Shown piece after piece: positions 11,622-22,490 of a stretch of 64,000 bases of DNA (position 1 is the stretch's first letter; each line of letters opens with the position of its first letter). The DNA lies in assembly GCA_951812925.1 (NCBI GenBank), contig OX638370.1, positions 121,162,897 through 121,226,896 on the forward strand, read 5' to 3'. The DNA comes from Calliopum simillimum (lineage: Eukaryota > Arthropoda > Insecta > Diptera > Lauxaniidae). Both the position numbers and the translations under genes were made by a program. The notes beneath the pieces were generated by a model that searched no databases, had not been told where the DNA came from, and saw only the letters and a list, made by a program, of their open reading frames with translations.

Positions 11622-13215
11622 TTTTTGAAAACAGACTTTGGGGTAATGCACTAAATTTTTTAGTTCATTGAGCTTTTCACTAATATTTAATGAATACTTT
11701 GATAGTGAAACTTTTTCCACTACCACTAAATCTAATTAGAGATAGTGAAAATTTTCTCCATTAAATTTAGTGATAGTGGAAATTTTTTCACTATGAAAAA
11801 ATTCATTTGATGGTAATGAAAAATTTTTCACTATCTAACAATTCATTAAATGATAGTGGAAAGTTTTTCACTATCATTAAAATTTAATGAAAATATCCAA
11901 TAAAAATTGCACTAAATTTAGTGATAATGAAAATATGTTTCATTGAATTTAATGAAACATTAGTGGAAATTTTCATTAAAGTTTCATTAAATTCAATGAA
12001 ACAAAATTTTTCTATCACTAAATTTAATGAAGCTTCTAATGAAACTTCTAAAGAAAATTTTCATTAAAGTTTCATTAAATTCAATGAAACAAAATTTTAC
12101 TATCACTAAATTTAATGAAGCTTCTAATGAAACTTCTGAAGAAAATTTTCATTAAAGTTTCATTAAATTCAATGAAACAAAATTTTACTATCACTAAATT
12201 TAATGAAGCTTTTAATGAAACTGTGAATAGAATTTTTCATTAAAATCCAAGCTGTTCGCTTACTCCAAGGTTTTGCAAGTTTTCAGCCGAAAAGCTCTCG
12301 TTTAAGCATAAAACGTACATGAATGAGAGCTTTTCGGGTAAAAACTTGCAAAATCTTCGAATAAACGAACAGACTGATTAAATTAAATTTATTGAAAGAG
12401 TTAGAATGAGTGGGAATAGTATCAATTTGAAGGAGATTCATTTAAGTCAAATGCAAACACGACTTTTAGTTTTTGAAGTTCTTTAGACCCAAATAATTTC
12501 TGCCCTTTGTCAACTATATGCTTAAAACAGCTTTCGTAAGCTCTTTTAAGTAATAGTAGGATTAATGTTCACGCAATCGTCTCGTACAAGATCTCGAAGG
12601 AAAAATTTAAAGATATCAAAATATTTTGACCTAGCACGGCACATTTTGTCTTAATTGAATTGAAATTTCCAATAAAAAAATCACTGAAGTTATTGAAAGT
12701 GAACATTTATTCATTGAATTTAATGAAACATTAATGAAGATTTTCATTAAAGTTTCATTAAATTTAGTGATAGTGAAAATTTTTTTCATTGGATTTAATG
12801 AAACATTAATGAAAATTTCCATTAAAGTTTCATTAAATTTAATGAAAGTGAAAATGTTTCATTAAATTTATTGCAACATTTATTGAAAATTTTCATTAAA
12901 GTTTCATTAAATTCAATGGAACAAATTTTCACTTTCAATAGATTTAGTGATAATGGAAAATTTGCCATTACCACTAAATCAATTTTTTGATAGTGAATGA
13001 ATTTTCACTATCACTAAATTTAGTGGAAATATTATTTAAAACTTTTAACTAAATTTAGTGATAATGAAAATCTTTTTCATTACCACTTAATGAATTTTTT
13101 GATAGTGAAGGATTTTGCACTAACACTAAATAAATTCCTTGATAGTGAATATTTTTTCACTAGCACTAAGTTTAGTGAAAAATAAAATCTAATGCAAAAC
13201 CCCCAAGTCTGCTTG
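11622..13215. mobile_element. Fold-back element built of TTTAGTGATAGTGAAA repeats
   Basis: The outer ends are inverted copies (CAGACTTTGGGG..TGCACTAAATT and AATCTAATGCAAAACCCCCAAGTCTG). Inside, dozens of short palindromic units of the type ATTTAGTGATAGTGAAAATTTTTCACTATC alternate in sense. At about 12017-12225 a roughly 87-bp unit is repeated in tandem about three times. A separate 121-bp hairpin MITE and about 250 bp of other DNA sit in the middle. No protein is encoded. The architecture matches fold-back transposons. Confidence 0.7.
12252..12372. repeat. 121-bp hairpin MITE inside the fold-back element
   Basis: The ends CTGTTCG and CGAACAG continue into arms of about 50 bp that are inverted copies and meet around AAGCTCTC. 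The insertion lies within the larger fold-back array, so it is younger than that element. No target duplication could be fixed. Confidence 0.7.
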
Positions 13216-13500
13216 AAAAGTATTTTTTCTGACCTTAAATTAAAAACTGATATGATAACTGTACTACCGAATTAAAGGAAATCAAACGAAGATTCCAAGA
13301 AAAAGTATAAATGGGTATATTAATACAATTTTTTGCACACAAAAATATGAAAAAAAATTTTAAATATCAACTTTGAAGTTCCAGAACTCTATGAAATCCT
13401 TTTAACCTCTTTGAACTAAGTACATTTCTAGAAAGCCCATGCAATTATCTAAAGGTTTCTCATTAAAAAAGTTTTCTTTAGGGTGACCCAAGGAAGTTAT
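13205..13500. repeat. Dispersed repeat family, copy
   Basis: It starts with TTTTTTCTGACCTTAAATTAAAAACTG and contains ACTACCGAATTAAAGGAAAT, TCTAGAAAGC and AGTTTTCTTTAGGGTGACCCAAG, in the same order as in the copies at 3975-5690 and 18125-18575. It abuts the right end of the fold-back element. Confidence 0.6.
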
Positions 13501-13559
13501 TTAGTATTCTAAAACAACTCAGAAGAACAATTGATATTTTTTTGGTTGTCAAATAAAAT

Positions 13560-15400
13560 TTTTGAAAACTTTTGCAACAATTTTTGGAGCACGTTTGTAT
13601 TATTGGGAATTTTATATTTTCACAAAGGCTAAAAATTTGTTACAGTCCCACGCTTTCAACAAAGAAAACAAAAGACTTAAGCTACAAACCCATAAAAATA
13701 TAACCTTCTCATTTGTTTTACATACATATGTACTTTGTATATGTATAAATAAATATATAAATAAAATAAATTTAAATAAGACATAAAGCAGTTAAAGGCC
13801 TTGTTTTACGCTAACAAGTTTAGCTGCGATAACAACAATAACAACAACAACAACGAAGTTACAACAAAAACGCATTAAATTAAGTCATGCCGCACAATTT
13901 GCACTCAATGCCGTATTCGATGCGCATCACTACAGCGCCAGTGGGCGCTACGTATTATAAAAAACAGCAGGATAAAATAAAAGAAAAAAAAAAAACAAAA
14001 TACAAAACACAAAGAGGATATAATAAAGTTGTGTCTTATAGACACAACAACAATAGCAACAATAACAACAACGACAATAGCAACTATCACAATAATTGAA
14101 TTTTAAACGTTCAACCCTTTTTTAGTAAACAACACAACGCAACAACGCAATGCAACGCCGCCGACATGGTTATGCCCAGTCAATATATTTGTTGTTGACT
14201 ATTTTTGAGTTTGCAGCTTAAGTCTTTTGTTTTTATTTAAATTTTTTTGCATTGCGTTTGTTATAAAATGGAAATAGCATAGAAAATACCAAATAAAACT
14301 AAAAAATAAAAGAAAAATAGATAAGTTTGTGCATTTTACAATGCACTTTTGCTATTTTTATTGTAATTATTTTTGTTGTTGTTGTGCATGTAGTGGCTAT
14401 GTTTTGTTTTTGTTGTAAATACGCTTTAGCCGCTTATACAGGCAATAAAATGCAACGTCCTATTTGGTTAACAAAAATAATGAAAACAAAAAAAGAGGAA
14501 ATTTGCCGCTTAAATAAATGCACTTTTAATAAATCAAGACGCGCTGTTTTTCGCTATGGCAGAGTGTTATGGTGCGGCTGGCCTTAAGGGCGACTAAGCG
14601 CATGATAAGCGCTTATTTAATAATCGCTGCTGGCGACAATTCTATGCGGCGCTGCTTGTCGGCGCCTCTATATATTGGTTGTGTGGCTGCCTTGAGCCAT
14701 TTGCAGCAGGGAAAAGCTTTTTATTTGTATGTGGTTTTTTAGCAGCAATTTCAGTTAAGTGTCTTTTTTTAAATTGAACGTTGTCTTGCTGACAAAGTTT
14801 AATTAAAAACTTTGGTTCAGACATTAAAATGTTGAAGGTGGAAGTGTATTGTGAAGCTTGATTGAAATTCGATTAAATTAAAGGTTTAAATGGATTTTTT
14901 CGTAGATATTTATATTGCAGTATGTAGCAGATTTCACGAAAACTTAGTCCTTAAATCTTTTGACAACAGTAGTTTTCTTAGTTTATTCAAAATCTTTAGA
15001 AGTAAGAGCGCTGATGTTCAAATGTTTTTATTTTTTTTTTTTATTGTGACTTTATTTATTGAATCTTTTAGGAGTGAAGTTAAAATTAACAATAACACTA
15101 TGCAACACAAAAATTTTAATTTGATGTCGATAATATGTCAATGATCCGAATTATTCTTGATTCAAAGTGTAGAAAACGCTAATTTCAGACATATGGCGTA
15201 CATCCAACAAGTAGTGTAGTTCACTATTGTCAATGTTATTGAATAACCCAGATCTTTGCAAGCAAAAGTTTTATGTTCGAAAAATTTGGATAAAAACTGA
15301 GAAAAATCAAAATCCAATGATCAGTCTTTTGTGGGTAAAATTTCATTTTATTGCAAGTGAAAGTTTTAGTTTAGCTGAAATGATTTTATAACACTTACTG
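13560..15400. other. Gene-free stretch with CAA-type microsatellites
   Basis: AAC/CAA trinucleotide runs at about 13830-13860 and 14045-14095 generate Asn-rich reading frames that are not genes. Hydrophobic frames near 14327-14587 come from GTT-rich DNA and lack splice or family support. I see no recognisable exon. Confidence 0.5.
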
Positions 15401-16440
15401 GGCAGCTACTGGAACCATGATACGATTTGTAACGAAACTTTTTGCCAGAGGTTTAGCTCGCCGGTGGCCAGGGTTTCAGGTACAAAAATTTATCAAAGAA
15501 AATTACGGCCTCTTGGTTAAATTCAAAGACACGGGTTGGAGTTTTATTAATTTACTTCATTTTCATTTCTTTATTCGGTTTCTCTCATAAAGTTATAATA
15601 ATTTAATAAATAAAACACGTCTCTCTCCTCCCCATCACTCTCTGCTCCTGTATGTCGCTCTCTCCGTGGCCTAGTTGAGTGTAATAGTGGTTAGCTGCCT
15701 CTCCCACACCTAACGCAATGGTATTCTCTTGAACGCGTACTCTATAGTTGTGAGCAGCTGATTTATTATGGGGCCACCCACGTCTAATGTGCTGGTTCTC
15801 TTTCCACTACGCTATTGACTACAATGCTCTCCTAAACGCGACTAAATACTCCTTATTCCGCTAACTACTATGCTGTTTGCATACCCGACTCCATTCAAGA
15901 CTAGACCACACCCACAAATAACTGATATATTATCGGGCTATTTGTTTGTGCGACCCCTCACCTTTGTACTAACTACCGGCAACTGATTTACTATTGGATT
16001 AAGTGCCGCGGTCTCTATACTACTACTACAACTACTTGTATCTCATCAAATACCTTGTTTCTTCTTTTGCTGCTTACCGCTTTGTCTGCTACTTCTGCTT
16101 ACTGCTGCTGATGCTGATGTTTACCGGTCGCCTGCTACGCAAAGACTGTTCCGATCAACTGCTATGTGTCTAAATTTATTTTCTGTTTATGTGACAATAG
16201 ATCGAATGACAGCTGCGTGTCAGAAGCAGCTGTTGCGCAGTGTTGCCATTGCGTCTAGTTTTGCTGGTGTGGTGGGGATTTTACCCTTAACTAAATGTAG
16301 GCTTATTTGTTTTCTTAGCTAACTACTTAATAATTACGTAAAAAGTTATTTCAATTAATAATAACACAAATTAATTACAAATTGATAGAGAGAATAATAT
16401 GATATAAGTTATAATATTACGAGCTCCTCCTCACAGTCTA
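15400..16440 (-). repeat. GC-richer insert, possible LTR retrotransposon remnant
   Basis: About 1 kb has a base composition unlike its AT-rich surroundings, with CTCTC-rich blocks at 15620-15720 and no long reading frame. Read on the minus strand it starts with a purine-rich GTGAGGAGGAG tract, which could be a polypurine tract next to an LTR. No second LTR, primer site or target duplication was identified. Confidence 0.3.
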
Positions 16441-16763
16441 AAAAAAGATAAAAAAGATGATAAATTGACAAACTCAAATTTCAAATACTGAGTAATTAAA
16501 ACTTGCATGAAAACAGGCAATTTCTTGCTTTTATAAGTTATCCTTATAGGATATTTTGTGCTTTTTGTTTTCCTACTTTACATTTTTCTCCGTACCATAT
16601 ATGAATTCATGTTCTCATGACCACCTGCAACATTGATGACATGCCATTAATTTCAATTAACAATAACAACTGCAAAATTGTAAGCTAACAACTACTTACT
16701 CGTACAAGCCAAAAAAAAAAAAAAAAACGTTAAATTCAATTTATTGTTGTTAGTTTGACACTT

Positions 16764-16952
16764 CCCAGTGTGCCAGACGGTTCATATCTTCGCTTTTTTA
16801 CCCGTTACGGATCCGTTACTGATCCGTTTGCGGGAGAGATTCCTAAAAAAAATTCGAATCGTTTTTTTTTTTGGAATTTCTCCCGCAAACGGATCAGTAA
16901 CGGATCCGTAACGGGTAAAAAAGCGAAGATATGAACCGTCTGGCACACTGGG
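16764..16952. mobile_element. Near-perfect 189-bp palindromic MITE
   Basis: The 74-bp arms 16764-16837 and 16879-16952 are identical inverted copies, starting CCCAGTGTGCCAGACGG and ending GCGGGAGA. They are separated by about 40 bp that are themselves partly complementary. The absence of arm divergence implies a recent insertion or ongoing arm conversion. The CAGTGTGCCA end resembles hAT or mariner-derived MITEs, but no target duplication is evident. Confidence 0.8.
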
Positions 16953-19634
16953 TTATTAGCATGGTGTTTCTTTTAGTGTTGTTCACCACAAAAAAAAAAA
17001 AAAAAAACGATGCCATAAGCAACACCTTCCATCAAAATATTTTAACCTTAATGTGATCCTGCTAAAGTAATTTATTTCGTGTGTTGCGCCCGTCCGTTAG
17101 AATAATTGGTCAAAAACATAAAGAAATAAAATCTGCACAAAAATAGAAAACCATAGAGTCGTAGATATACTCATGAAAATGTTGTGAAAAAAAAAAAATA
17201 ACACCAACTACTAAAATGATGTGGTCTGTTTGTGAACAGCTGCATTTGTGGTTATCATCAATTTGCAAGTTGCCTAATGAAGCTGACAGTGAGTGAAGAT
17301 GTTGAATTTTATTGATTATTTATATTGCCGTTGTTGGTTGCTTGTTGCATCAGTAATATAATAAGAATAAGAAGAAGAAAAAACAGCAGCAGCAGCGGGA
17401 ACAACAGGTTGTAATTTTATTTAAGTTGATTTAGCTAAAAACAGCAATATGTCTGTCTGTCTGTAGCTATTTGGCTTTTGAAGGCCACAATTTCTTAAAA
17501 CAAGTTTGCTGCTTAAGTCTTTGTTTAAGTGTTTCATATTTCTGTATTATTGTCAGCAAAATTGCGGTTTTGATTGTTTTTAATTAAAATTTTTTATTAT
17601 AATGTGCATGCTCTTTAGTTTTTTTAAAAAAGTTTAGTGCTTTTTTTACAAGGGAATATAATTTTTACATGTTTCTTCTGTAGCTCGAAATTGTGTAATT
17701 TTTGTAAATGTTTGTGGCAGGAAACCGTAAAGCTCTTTAGAAAACAAGCAATTAAATTTTATAATTTACATAAGTGATAACTTCTTATAGACTAAGGGCC
17801 ATTTTCACAATGTTCAGTTAAAATTTAACTTCCAGATAAATAAAAATTTAGCCTAATTTGGCCCTAAAAATAGTAGTAAAATATTCAAATAATATGTAAA
17901 AATTCCAGATTGACCCAATCAAGTGTTCCGTACTATTTTAACGACGAGTATTTGATTAAAAAAATTGGTTTAAAAATTTGCAATTCTTTAAAGTAAAAAA
18001 AAGTATTCCTACTTTATAGCAAAAGCTTCTGTATGCCTTGTAAATTTAGTTACTGATTTTGTTAGACAGAATTATTCCGCTTCCAAACTTGAAAAAATTT
18101 TTCCGTAATTAATTTGCTCTTTTGACTTGAAGTTTTTTTTTCTGACCTCAAATCAAAAAATTGGTATTACAAATGTACTACCGAATTGAAGGAAATTTAA
18201 CAAAAATTTAAAAAAAAAATTGTAAATAAAAGGGTATGTTAATTGGACCTTTTTCATACTTAAATGGCCGCAAAAAACAAAAAATTTAAAAAAAAATTTT
18301 AAATTTCAACTTTAAAGATCCAAAACTTTCTTCTGAACCAATTCCACTATTAGAAAGCTCATGAAATTTGCTAAAAGTCTTCAGCAAAAAAGTTTTCTCT
18401 AAAACGTTAGGGTGAAGCAAGAACATTTTTTTTCTAAAAAATATCAGAAAACTATTTTTTTCGCTATAACTTCTCAGCGGTACATTTTAGACTTCCGCTT
18501 CGCATAGAATTTTTTGTTAGTCTATGCCTTCTCTATCAACTCTCCGAAGCTTCGTAACCTTAACATGTACACCAGGCATTGAATAATGTGCAGATGTTAC
18601 CTATTTCTGAAGCAATGTCTTCAATTTTGCAGTAAAGATTCCAGAATATTAACATAAATTGTAGTAATGATTCTTAGCCAAATTCAAGAAACATTTCAAA
18701 AAAACTTGCACTATTAACTTTCAATTGTAAATTCGAATTGGTGTTTGCCATAACAAAATCTGTTTTTTTTTTATACTCAAAGGTATTTCATTATTCACCC
18801 AAGATTTTAGTTTTAATGCTGCGTTAACGAAATTCAGCTACATTTATGCAAAATGGTTATGGAAAAATTCGACAAAATAGTGCATATGTCCCAGCTAAGC
18901 CTTGAGATCATCTGCCCTATGTGCTTTTGAATACATAACCTTACTCTTTTTAATTTATATATTATTCAAAAAATCAGGCATTGAAATAAGCTGTAGTAAT
19001 ACCCTATTTCTGCAGTAGTAACTTCAAATTGGCAGTACTAACTTCAGAATATTGTAAAAAATTGTAATAATAATTTTCACCCAAATTCATATTACTTTGT
19101 TAAGCGTTAATCGTTGAAACTAAATACTCATTTTATTTCGCTTATAACCGTTGTTTTAGTTGTCTAACCTCACCAATTTGGGCTAAAATGTAGCAACCAC
19201 AACTTTAAACATATTTTTATAAATGCATTCGAAGAAAGTTTCGCTATAAATTTTCAATTTTAAATTGAACCATTGCCATGATATCTGTTATTTAATATTA
19301 ATATTTAATATTAATCACTTGAATAAGACATTAAAAAAAATTTTGCTAAAAATTGCAAATAAAAACAAAAAAAAAAAATAAAAATTCTGCAGTAATAACA
19401 TTTTCTTATTTCAACCCCTGCAAAAAATAACAGTAGTACAATGGAAAAATAAATGTTTTCTATTTAATTCAAATCTTGCGTAAATTATGTGATATGATCT
19501 ATTATTCGCTTGAACTAGATTATTAAAAAATTTTGTTAAAAGTTGCCAAGAAAAATAAAAAAATGCCTGCAGCAAAATTTTTTCTTATTTCAATCACCAT
19601 TTATATAATTTTTAATTTCTTTAAATAGCTATTA
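16953..19634. other. Gene-free AT-rich stretch
   Basis: No exon is supported. A dispersed-family copy occupies about 18125-18575. Two further AT-rich blocks (about 18590-18800 and 18980-19140) are loosely repeated, sharing CTATTTCTG.AG and TTCAGAATATT-type motifs. GCAG and AAGAAG microsatellite tracts lie near 17365-17395. Confidence 0.5.
18125..18575. repeat. Dispersed repeat family, most complete copy
   Basis: It runs from TTTTTTTTCTGACCTCAAATCAAAAAA to CTCTCCGAAGCTTCGTAACCTTAACATGTACACC and carries all the blocks shared by the other copies: AAATGGCCGCAAAAA, TTAGAAAGCTCATG, AAAACGTTAGGGTGA and GTTAGTCTATGCCTTCTC. It is non-coding. The CGAAGCTTCG palindrome near the right end is shared by all copies that retain that end. 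Confidence 0.6.
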
Positions 19635-20536
19635 TTAGGTGTACAACTTAAATTTGACAGTGGATGTCCGTACTAACAAATATCGTGAAAGCTCGAACTT
19701 TATATATATGTCATTTTGAAGGTACATTTGACAGCTGTCCAAATCAGTCAACAAAACAATTTTATATTGTGTGCATCATTATTATTTTTCACGATGAATA
19801 ACTTCGAAAATTGGAGAAAAAGACAGCATTTGCGGGATGTTCTGTTGGGTCATTTTTTTGCAAAGAAAACTGCTGCGGAAAGTCATAGTTTGCTTGTAGA
19901 AGTTTATGGCGACTATGCTCCAGCTGAATCAAGCTGTCGTAAGTGGTTTCGACGGTTTAAAAGTGGTGATTTTGATGTCGAAGACAAAGAACGTCCTGGT
20001 CAGGACCAGCTAGGTGTGATCCATTATGAGCTGTTGCCAGGTGGCCAAACCATTAATGCTCAACTCTATCGTCAACAATTGATCCGATTGAAGCAGAAAA
20101 TCCAGGCAGAGCGGCCAACGTATGCGACCAGACACGAGTCAATCATTTTCCACCACGATAACGCTCGGCCACATATTGCTGCCCCAGTCAAAAATTACCT
20201 GGAAAACAACGGATGGGAAATCTATACAAATTTTGCCTCACCCGCTTTATAGCCCAGACCTTGCACCATCAGACTACCATTTGTTCCGATCAATGCAGAA
20301 TGCCCCATCAGGAATACGGTTCACTTAAGTTCAAGATATCGAAAATTGGCTCGATTCATTTTTGGCCGCCAAGCCGGCGCAATTTTTTTGGGATGGAATT
20401 CATAAATTGCCTTAAAGATGGGGAAATGTTGTAGCTTCCAATGGACAATACTTTGAATAAAATATATTGTAACATTTTTCCACAATAAAGCATCAAATTT
20501 CGCTAAAAAATTCCGGTTCTTAAGTTGTACACCCAA
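19635..20536 (+). mobile_element. Internally deleted mariner element
   Basis: The ends TTAGGTGTACAACTTAA and its inverse TTAAGTTGTACACCCAA are flanked by TA on each side (19633-19634, 20537-20538), as in mariner. The transposase starts at about 19795 with the HTH region (FENWRKRQHLRDVLLGHFF, then CRKWFRRFKSGDFDVED). It jumps after 'ERPGQ' directly to 'DQLGVIHYELLPGG'. The roughly 400 bp lost include the TGDE motif with the first catalytic Asp. The HHDNARPH and SPDLAPSDYHLF motifs remain, but the frame is broken near 20227 and again near 20330. At 902 bp it is about two thirds of a full mariner and cannot encode an active enzyme. Confidence 0.9.
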
Positions 20537-20538
20537 TA

Positions 20539-21291
20539 CATCTACTCATGTACTTAACCCCTTGAAACCGAAGCCTAGACCATTGTAGATATTGAAAAAT
20601 TAACTTCGGATTAAGTTTTCTAGTGATTAAATTAAGAAAAAAAAGTAGGTCCGGAAAATCCCTTTATAGCCGGAAATGGTGCAGTCATATTACACAGTGC
20701 AACAAAAAAAAATCTAAGAAAATTTTTGAATACTATTCCAGAAAGTACATAATGTTACTAGTAAATCTCTATCTGTATTTCGCTTGTTTGGCTCCAGGTC
20801 AAATTTTATAGTACAATAAAAATTGCTTCAAAACTGCTTTTTCAAAGTTGCCACGGCTATAAGTCGTAAACCGTTTGAGATTTTGCTTTGCAATCTTCAA
20901 CAAAGTTGTAGATATAGACTAAAAGAAAGAAATTGTTCAAAAAACGGACCCAAAAAATTGAGTTTTCGGTCTTAAAATCAGAAATTGCCGAAAAATTTGA
21001 CCATTTTTAGTCGTAGCTGTAAAACCGTTCTGTGTTTTGCCAAACATTTTAAACAAAATTTTAGCCAAGACTTAACTGAACAACTCTCTAGAGCATGTCA
21101 ATAGCATACGATAACTCTTGATACTAATTTTAATTAAAATATTGATGTATCCAAAAATGCTTGGGTCCCTATGTGACCCCATTGGTCTCAAGGGGTTAAA
21201 CAGCAAACTCTTTCGTTTTAGTCCATTGATTATGTCATTTGAAAAGGAACTAAGAAGTTAACGTGTTTTTTATTACAAAAATCAGTAAATG
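20539..21291. other. Gene-free stretch
   Basis: AT-rich DNA with no exon recognised. Phrases such as CCCCTTGAAACCGAAGCC near 20556 and its inverse GGTCTCAAGGGGTT near 21183 suggest an old inverted-repeat element spanning about 20550-21200. The arms are too diverged to follow by eye. Confidence 0.35.
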
Positions 21292-22030
21292 GATCATTCA
21301 AGAAGAAAAAATCGCGGAGTGCTATTAAATTACAGTGTGGAAATCGGCGAGAAGGGGGAATGAATGCACCCTTAACCGTTTTTTCAATGTATCTAGCGAA
21401 CAAAGCAAAATTTCCATATTTTTTCAGGAAACTTTTTGTAGTGAATTCAATTTCCCATCGAAATGGCTTATTTAAAAAATTAAAAAAAAATTACTTAGGC
21501 TAAAAAAAAAAAAAACATTTTTAATTCTTGAGTTTTTTTACTCTTTTGCCCATAATTTTTTTAGGGTCAGAGATAAGTAAAGACATAACCAAAAGTAAAA
21601 ACAGGAGATACAATTTTCTTTATAATGCTTTATTAAAAATATTCTTAGGTCAAAAAGTGATCGAAATATGGCTACTCGAACATGTGAATTTTGTTTATGC
21701 GGTTGGAAAAACTCTTTTTACTTAAAACCAAGGCATCTTACGAAAAAAGTGTCCAAGGCAAAAAATACTTGGAAAAAAAAACTATTAAAAAAGTTCCAAA
21801 AAATTCTGAAAAAAATTCGGACATATTTTTTAGACAATTCTAAGCATTTTTTGTCGAATTCACTTTTTACGTAAGATGCCTTGGTTTTGAGTAAAAACCG
21901 TTTTTCCGACCGTATTTTTGTTTGTTCGATAGATATATTGAACAAATTGTATATTTCACCACCCCACCCCCTCTCCGATTTCCACTCTCTAGTTTAATAG
22001 CACTCCGTGGCTTTTTCTTCTTAAATAACC
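21292..22030. mobile_element. Fold-back element, about 740 bp
   Basis: The left arm (ATTCAAGAAGAAAAA, CGGAGTGCTATTAAA, GTGGAAATCGG) and the right arm (CCGATTTCCAC, TTTAATAGCACTCCG, TTTTTCTTCTTAAAT) are inverted copies. A second nested palindrome (AAACCAAGGCATCTTACG / ACGTAAGATGCCTTGGTTT) forms the middle. Related middle segments occur at about 2160-2300 and 10880-11150. No transposase is present. Confidence 0.65.
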
Positions 22031-22089
22031 CGTTAACCGATTTCTGTAATAAAAACTTCTGGAAACTTTTGTTAGTAAGGTTAATATAT

Positions 22090-22490
22090 TGTGACGAAAA
22101 ATAAAAACACATGAAAAGTAACTTCACGAAAATACTTGAAATTTCGTGATGTCAATAAAACCAGTGACGTCACGGAAGTACTTGACATTTCGAGATGTCA
22201 ATAAAGGGAACCAACGAGATGTTGCCAGATATTTCGCTGATGCAATTCTAGAACGTTCATATGGGCATAAAAGGAGCTGTTCATGACAGCTGAACACAGT
22301 TGATTTTAAGCAATAAAGCGAAAAGGTTGTACACACAGTGCCAGTGAAAGTAAATAAAGTTCTAATTGTAATATTAGATTTTGAATGTAATAAATAGTGA
22401 AATAAACAATTGTACCGTGTGAAAATAAACATTTGTGATTTAAATAAACCATTTTGTATCTAAATAAAGTGTCTGTTTTTGATTGCTACA
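22090..22490 (+). repeat. Possible solo or 5' LTR
   Basis: The block begins TGTGACG and ends TACACA. It has a tandem duplication of about 52 bp (CTTGAAATTTCGTGATGTCAATAAA / CTTGACATTTCGAGATGTCAATAAA), a promoter-like GCATAAAAGGAGC at about 22264 and several AATAAA signals downstream. This order (U3 repeats, TATA-like box, polyA signals, CA end) fits an LTR. No matching second LTR, PPT or target duplication was found. Confidence 0.4.

Noticed and set aside
13887..14099. Asn-rich plus-strand frame and its hydrophobic complement
   Set aside because: Both derive from an AAC/GTT microsatellite and have no splice or family support.
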